Part shown: positions 59,476-64,000 of the stretch, piece after piece
How positions within the stretch are numbered: the first letter of the stretch is position 1
How the letters are laid out: the number at the start of each line of letters is the position of its first letter
NCBI RefSeq assembly: GCF_039538005.1
Contig: NZ_BAABBO010000011.1
Location: 124,001-188,000, forward strand
Reading direction: 5' to 3'
DNA length: 64,000 nt
Source: Allohahella marinimesophila
GTDB lineage: Bacteria > Pseudomonadota > Gammaproteobacteria > Pseudomonadales > Oleiphilaceae
Translations under genes and position numbers: made by a program
The notes under the pieces: model-generated
Database searches by the model: none
Seen by the model: only the letters and a program-made list of their open reading frames with translations
Told to the model about the DNA's origin: nothing

Positions 59476-61104
59476 TTATGAACTGCATGACAAGGCCGCT
59501 GCGCCAGGATAGTTATCTGCCCAATCAGGGCGCTTGCCGTATACGTCGATAGCCGTGAATCTTCTATAAGGCTCACGGCTCGCCTGCATCAGATCTTCCA
59601 GAATACTCGCGTCGCCCTCATCTAGCGCTTCAAAGGCGCTCACCAGCAAATAGTTGCGAGGTATGAAGACCGGGTTGTGGCTGCTGAGTATGGCTGCACG
59701 CCTGCCGCCTTCGCCTTGTTCCTCCGACTTGCCCGCCAGATCTGCATGAATTCGTGAATAGTTTGCGAACCACCCTGCCCAAAGTTGAAGGGTATTTTCG
59801 TCCAGTGGCTTGTAGGCAGCAGACGACAGCCGCTCGGCAAGCATGTTCTGAGCCTCCGGGTTCGGCAGCTTCGCCTCCAGCACATCAGATTCTCCCAACA
59901 TACTGAAAAATAGTGTAAAATCCATTTTCGATGTTTTCATCAGCGCATCAAGGTCTGTGAGCAGAGCCGTGGTCTCAGAATGTGCCAGGCTGTGCTGATC
60001 GGCCGGGCTAAACCCTAGTTTGCCGAGTCGCATGCTGTGCATGGCCGCGACCAGATACTGTTCGGCGCCTTCTATCACCTTTGTCAGGGCTGGCACATCT
60101 TCGATGAGTGGGTAAAGGGCATTGGCGAGGCAGGCCAGATTCCATCTCGCTACGCCTGGCTGATTGCCAAAACAATAGCGCGCTTCTCTGTCCGAAGTGT
60201 TGGGCGTAAATACAGGATCGAAGTCCTCCTGCCACCCAAACGGTCCATAATCGATGGTGAGGCCAAGAATCGACATATTGTCGGTGTTCATGACGCCGTG
60301 AACAAAACCAACGCGACTCCAGTGAACGATCATGTCCATCGTGAGGTGGCAGATGGCTTCGAACCATCGTAAATACGTCGTTTTTGAATCGGATTGTTCC
60401 CGATCGGCGTGAATATCGGGGAAGTAGTGCCGAATGCTAAAGTCCGCCAGTTGCCGCAGACACTCGAACTGCTTTCTGGCAGCGAAGATCTCGAAGTGTC
60501 CGAAACGAAGAAAGCTTGGTGCCGTGCGACAGACGATGGCGCCTGTCTCGTGGCGCGGATGGCCGTCGTAGAACATGTCCCTGACGACCTCAGCTCCGGT
60601 GCTGCAGAGCGATAGCGCTCTGGTGCCGGGAACCCCGAGGTGATGCATGGCTTCGCTGCACACATATTCCCTGACTGAGGAGCGCAGCACAGCCCGGCCA
60701 TCAGAGCCGCGACTGAATGGCGTTCTTCCGCTACCCTTTAGCTGAAGCTCGATGCCTGAGGTTTCGCCAAGCAATATCGCTCTGCCATCGCCAAGCTGGC
60801 CTGCCCAGTGGCCAAACTGATGGCCACCATACACTGTCGCAACAGGATTCATGCCTGGCAACAGCGTATTGCCAGTAAAGATATCTGCGAGGGTCTGCCG
60901 AAGCTCTGGGTCGTCGTCAAGCGAGGGCAGTCCCGCACTGGCTGCCGCATCATTCGACCAGGCCAGTAGCCGAGGCTTGGGAACCTTTTCTGGTTCACAG
61001 GGCGCATAAAAACTGTCGGCAAGCTGCTGTGGGATGCGCATCTCCAGCGTGGTGCCACCGAGTTCGTCGGTAAACCTGTTATGGAAGTGCGTGGTTGTCA
61101 GCAT
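59476..61104 (-). CDS. selO: Protein adenylyltransferase SelO (YdiU)
   Basis: A pseudokinase-fold enzyme that transfers AMP to Ser/Thr/Tyr of target proteins. 542 residues. YGGHQFGHWAGQLGDGRAILLGE, ELQLKGSGRTPFSRGSDGRAVLRSSVREYVCSEAMHHLG, VHGVMNTDNMSILGLTIDYGPFGW and the C-terminal CSS (Cys at the Sec position of animal SelO) are all present, as in E. coli. ATG 61104 was chosen over the frame beginning at 61143. It is divergent from the carboxylesterase gene, with 59 bases between the starts. Confidence 0.93.
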   Translation of the reverse strand: MLTTTHFHNRFTDELGGTTLEMRIPQQLADSFYAPCEPEKVPKPRLLAWSNDAAASAGLPSLDDDPELRQTLADIFTGNTLLPGMNPVATVYGGHQFGHWAGQLGDGRAILLGETSGIELQLKGSGRTPFSRGSDGRAVLRSSVREYVCSEAMHHLGVPGTRALSLCSTGAEVVRDMFYDGHPRHETGAIVCRTAPSFLRFGHFEIFAARKQFECLRQLADFSIRHYFPDIHADREQSDSKTTYLRWFEAICHLTMDMIVHWSRVGFVHGVMNTDNMSILGLTIDYGPFGWQEDFDPVFTPNTSDREARYCFGNQPGVARWNLACLANALYPLIEDVPALTKVIEGAEQYLVAAMHSMRLGKLGFSPADQHSLAHSETTALLTDLDALMKTSKMDFTLFFSMLGESDVLEAKLPNPEAQNMLAERLSSAAYKPLDENTLQLWAGWFANYSRIHADLAGKSEEQGEGGRRAAILSSHNPVFIPRNYLLVSAFEALDEGDASILEDLMQASREPYRRFTAIDVYGKRPDWADNYPGAAALSCSS

Positions 61105-61163
61105 CGTGTGGTCTGGCGCTCGTTTGCTTCGTAAACAGAACATTGGTTAAAAAAGGAATGAAC

Positions 61164-61832
61164 ATGTTACCAGCGTTGGAAATCGAAACCAGCCCTCAGC
61201 CTGATGCCGCGGTGATCCTGCTGCACGGTCTCGGGGCTGACGGCAATGATTTCGGGCCGATTGTCGCAGAGCTCGGATTGCCGGCTGATGCCGCAATACG
61301 ATTCATCTTCCCACATGCGCCGGCCATTCCGGTGACCATAAATCGTCACTATGTCATGCCTGCCTGGTATGACATTACGTCCATCGATATCGATCGGACA
61401 ATCGATGCAGGCCAGTTACGGGCGTCTGCAGAACAGATTGCGGCCTTCGTGGACCGGGAGGTTGCCAGAGGCATTCCTCCGGAGCGCATCGTTATTGCCG
61501 GCTTTTCACAGGGTGGCGCTGTGGCCTACGAGCTGGCTGCATCAGATGACAGGGTTTTCGCTGGCCTGATGGTGCTCTCCAGTTATTTTGCGACGCAGAA
61601 GGATGCGCAGTGGCGTGAGCTTCAGGAGAAGTGCCAGCATATGCCTGTGCTGATCATGCACGGACAGGCTGACGACATCGTCAGCGAATCGCTGGGTCGG
61701 AGCGCCTGCAAGATTCTATGTGACCTCGGTCTGCAGGTCAGTTACAAGACTTATCCAGTTGGGCATAGCGTCCATCCACGGCAGATCGAGGACATTTCAA
61801 AATGGCTGCAAACCGTTTTGCCACCTCGATGA
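61164..61832 (+). CDS. Carboxylesterase of the phospholipase/carboxylesterase (Abhydrolase_2) family
   Basis: 222 residues. VILLHGLGADGNDFGPIV (oxyanion), FPHAPAIPVTINRHYVMPAWYDI, nucleophile GFSQGGAVAYELA, Asp in HGQADDIVS and His in VGHSVHPRQ form the classic triad of EstB/YpfH-like enzymes. Cytoplasmic, cleaving short-chain esters; real substrate unknown. The ATG at 61164 has AGGA seven bases upstream; the ATG at 61158 is too close to it. It overlaps the next gene by four bases (ATGA). Confidence 0.92.
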   Translation: MLPALEIETSPQPDAAVILLHGLGADGNDFGPIVAELGLPADAAIRFIFPHAPAIPVTINRHYVMPAWYDITSIDIDRTIDAGQLRASAEQIAAFVDREVARGIPPERIVIAGFSQGGAVAYELAASDDRVFAGLMVLSSYFATQKDAQWRELQEKCQHMPVLIMHGQADDIVSESLGRSACKILCDLGLQVSYKTYPVGHSVHPRQIEDISKWLQTVLPPR

Positions 61833-62431
61833 TGTTATTCCCGAAAGGGCTGTTGTTTCTGTTGTCCTTCTGGCTGCTCGGATGCCAGGAGCATTCGCCG
61901 TCAGGAGACGTGAGCGGGAAGGCTGTGCTGGAAAACGGGTATGCCCAGCTATATGAGCTAACATCGACCCTGAAAGGTGCTGACACCATTCTCAATTTCA
62001 AGGCGTCGACCGACGGCTTTGGTGATCTTGTGAATGAACTGGCCACTGATCAGGCGAGCATGGCCGAATATCTCGAGTCCATGGCTAAAGACGAGCCAAT
62101 GTATGATCTTGCTAACACCGGATACCCGGAAATCAGCAAGCGGACCTGGAACTCGGCCAAGACAGACCGGCTACTGTCGTACTCACCATTCTTCGGACGA
62201 ACCGACGACAATTTCGAGCGGACCTATCTGCTCAGCCTGACAAATGCCCTGACACAGCAATATCATCTGCTCGAAGTCATGAGCGACCTCGAGCGCGAGA
62301 AAGAGCGTCTACTCATGCTGAGGGAATTTCAGAGCGATGTCGGCCGGTACTACGATGAAGTCGTCAGCAAACTCAACAGACAACATTTCAAGGAAAACAT
62401 GCCTGGGCCATCGCTAAAAGAAGGGGCGTGA
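61829..62431 (+). CDS. Uncharacterised small lipoprotein
   Basis: About 200 residues. The N-terminus MMLFPKGLLFLLSFWLLGC is a lipoprotein signal with lipobox LLGC, followed by QEHSPSGD. The mature part is helical and charged (YLESMAKDEPMYDLANTGYP, LLEVMSDLEREKERLLMLREFQSDVGRYYDEVVSKL), ending in a coiled segment. No known family recognised. ATG 61829 overlaps the esterase stop, so the two genes are coupled; an ATG at 61802 is in frame but lies inside the esterase gene. Confidence 0.6.
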   Translation: MMLFPKGLLFLLSFWLLGCQEHSPSGDVSGKAVLENGYAQLYELTSTLKGADTILNFKASTDGFGDLVNELATDQASMAEYLESMAKDEPMYDLANTGYPEISKRTWNSAKTDRLLSYSPFFGRTDDNFERTYLLSLTNALTQQYHLLEVMSDLEREKERLLMLREFQSDVGRYYDEVVSKLNRQHFKENMPGPSLKEGA

Positions 62432-62438
62432 GATTCGC

Positions 62439-64000
62439 GTGCAACGAAAGAGCGGCAGTAGTGTGAGCAGTGCTCAGCCAGTCAGCAGGAGTCTGAGGTA
62501 CACGGGTTATCGTCTCGAGTTTGTGCGTTATATCGAGCAGCAGCCGGACTTGATATCGCCAGTAGTAATTGGTGAAGCCGAGGCTGGGGCACTGTCGGAA
62601 GCTGAGCCGAACGGACAGTCATCAGGATTCGAGCGTATCGCCAGGGCACGGGCCAGCTGGCTGTTGGCTTTGTTGCGGCTCGACGCCTTGCACGCCCGGG
62701 TCGACCGAGCTGCCGGTCAGAGTCTGTGGGTGCTCTGTCTGCTTTTCGGGCTTCTGGGGGCTGGCGCGGCAGCACAGGGTTTCGATCTGGCCCAGCATAC
62801 CGTCAACTTCTTCTGGCTACTCGTGGTCCTGCTCGGTGTGCATACGGCAGCACTTCTGTTCTGGTTGCTGGCCTTGATCGGCCGTCAATTGCGCGCCACC
62901 GCCGTCAAGACGCCAATGCTGCAAGTCCTCGCACTCTGGCTGGTGCGCAAACTGTCCCGTCTGTTTGCGCATGAGGCTCCTGAGGCCAATCAGGAAGCGC
63001 GGTCCGCCCAGCCACCTTTATCCGTCACGACAGTCAGCAGTGTGTGGGCCCGCCTGCAGAGCCGAGGAGCACTCGGCTTCTGGAATGTCAGTGTGCTGAG
63101 TCATGCCATCTGGGCAGCGTATCTGATTGGCGGTTTCGCGATGACACTGATTTTACTGTCGCTGCGGCAGTACGATTTCATATGGGCCACCACAGTGCTG
63201 TCTGCAGAGGCCTTCGAACAGATGACGCTTCTCCTGGGTGAGCTTCCCCGCCTGCTTGGAGTCGCGGTGCCGGACGCTCAGGTCGTTCGGATCAGTCGTG
63301 CCGGAATCGATAGCAGTCCGGAAATAGCTGGCGCTTCGCGGGTATTGTGGTCAAATCTCCTGCTGGCCAGTCTGATCATCTGGGGCTTGCTACCGAGAAC
63401 CATTCTGCTGATAGTCAGTCTGACTGGAAGGGTCGCAGCCTTGCGAACGGTAGCAGTGGACTTCGCAAGTCCCTATTACGTTGCCCTCCGCCAGCAGCTG
63501 CTCACGGGGTTTCAGCGCGGCGGCGTCATCGATCCTGATCGGCGAAGCGTGCCTGAGGCCGAGGTAGGTCATGTCTCCTCAGTCCCTGTCGCTTTGCCCG
63601 ACACCTATGATATCGCAGCAATCTATCTCGACCCGCAGCTTCACTGGCCGCCTGCAATGCTGCAACCGCAGAACAATCTTGGCTGTATCGACGATGCGGC
63701 GTCTGAGCAGGCGGTCATGGCTGCGGCGGCTGATACTTCGAGCGCCCACCTCGTGCTCTGGTCTCACCTCTCAACGGTGCCAGATCGTGGCGTGCGAAGA
63801 ATTGTGCAGGCCCTGAAGAGACACTTCAGGGGTCGCCTGCACCTTGGACTGCTGACGCCAGCCGATCGCCCTGCAGATGCGAGCCGCCTTGAAGACTGGT
63901 ATCGACTTGCGGCTGCAACAGACATCTCTCTGGACGACCTCATCCAGCTGCCCCTGCAGCCTGATGGCTCGCCTGACACATCTGCAGTCGGAGGCAATCA
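62439..64000 (+). CDS. DUF2868 domain membrane protein (partial, runs off the window)
   Basis: The frame from GTG 62439 is open through the last base (520 codons, incomplete). After ~80 soluble residues (RYTGYRLEFVRYIEQQPD, FERIARARASWLLALLRLDAL) come hydrophobic pairs LWVLCLLFGLLGAGAAAQGF and VNFFWLLVVLLGVHTAALLFWLLAL, then LGFWNVSVLSHAIWAAYLIGGFAMTLILLSL and later LLLASLIIWGLLPRTILLIVSL: the DUF2868 pattern. Members commonly sit before a DUF3482 GTPase, which would lie just outside. GTG 62463 is an alternative start. It begins eight bases after the lipoprotein gene. Confidence 0.75.
   Translation, partial: MQRKSGSSVSSAQPVSRSLRYTGYRLEFVRYIEQQPDLISPVVIGEAEAGALSEAEPNGQSSGFERIARARASWLLALLRLDALHARVDRAAGQSLWVLCLLFGLLGAGAAAQGFDLAQHTVNFFWLLVVLLGVHTAALLFWLLALIGRQLRATAVKTPMLQVLALWLVRKLSRLFAHEAPEANQEARSAQPPLSVTTVSSVWARLQSRGALGFWNVSVLSHAIWAAYLIGGFAMTLILLSLRQYDFIWATTVLSAEAFEQMTLLLGELPRLLGVAVPDAQVVRISRAGIDSSPEIAGASRVLWSNLLLASLIIWGLLPRTILLIVSLTGRVAALRTVAVDFASPYYVALRQQLLTGFQRGGVIDPDRRSVPEAEVGHVSSVPVALPDTYDIAAIYLDPQLHWPPAMLQPQNNLGCIDDAASEQAVMAAAADTSSAHLVLWSHLSTVPDRGVRRIVQALKRHFRGRLHLGLLTPADRPADASRLEDWYRLAAATDISLDDLIQLPLQPDGSPDTSAVGGN

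Overview
The window comes from a Gram-negative gammaproteobacterium, most like the Pseudomonas/Marinobacter side of the class. Reasons: the order ubiE-ubiJ-ubiB-hisI-hisE-tatA-tatB-tatC-rsmE, a 6S RNA between zapA and fau, ubiH/ubiI after pepP, glnA separated from ntrBC by a DUF4124 gene, a polyhydroxyalkanoate-granule-region gene beside ubiE, and a wax ester synthase/diacylglycerol acyltransferase. I cannot name a genus. The sequence is moderately GC-rich; no rRNA, tRNA, CRISPR array, prophage or complete insertion sequence was seen.

Layout. 0-2.5 kb: the end of an acidic protein, argA, and a luciferase-like oxidoreductase. 2.6-7.8 kb: a lipoprotein aminopeptidase divergent from a very large PilZ-DUF1631-GGDEF-EAL protein. 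7.8-13.3 kb: a nitrogen-control block (ntrC, ntrB, a DUF4124 protein, glnA) with readable sigma-54 promoters and NtrC dyads. 13.4-17 kb: typA and a general porin. 17-28.2 kb: an accessory-looking stretch with an IS5-type transposase remnant, a TorF-type porin, a czcI-czcC-czcB-czcA heavy-metal efflux operon, a CzcD-like exporter, a second short CDF protein with a methyltransferase, and a decayed BrnT/BrnA-like toxin-antitoxin remnant. 28.2-37.6 kb: a DUF2959 lipoprotein, a CYTH-GlnE fusion, ilvE, a GT39-like membrane protein, an LpxL-type acyltransferase, ppa and rpiA. 37.7-46.1 kb: ilvA, fau, 6S RNA, zapA, a ZapB-like coil, ygfB, pepP, ubiH and ubiI. 46.1-52.7 kb: rsmE, tatCBA, hisEI and ubiBJE. 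52.8-58.5 kb: a storage-lipid neighbourhood with a PHA-region protein, an FFLEE-type protein, an alpha/beta hydrolase, a WS/DGAT, an unrecognised lipoprotein and a DUF2288 protein. 58.8-64 kb: a TUDOR-domain/stress-protein pair, selO, a carboxylesterase, a lipoprotein, and the start of a DUF2868 membrane protein cut by the window end.

How the genes connect. The strongest theme is nitrogen status. GlnA carries the adenylylation tyrosine; GlnE, which adenylylates it, is in the same window but fused to an N-terminal CYTH (triphosphate tunnel) domain. NtrBC is present. I read sigma-54 -24/-12 elements with upstream NtrC-like dyads before glnA, before ntrBC and, unexpectedly, before the TorF-type porin. 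A second theme is metal homeostasis, with a CzcB that carries a very long His/Asp/Glu-rich N-terminal segment and a CzcI-like gene that appears to use an ATT start. A third is storage lipid. The CYTH-GlnE fusion and the proposed NtrC control of the TorF-type porin are the observations I would follow first.
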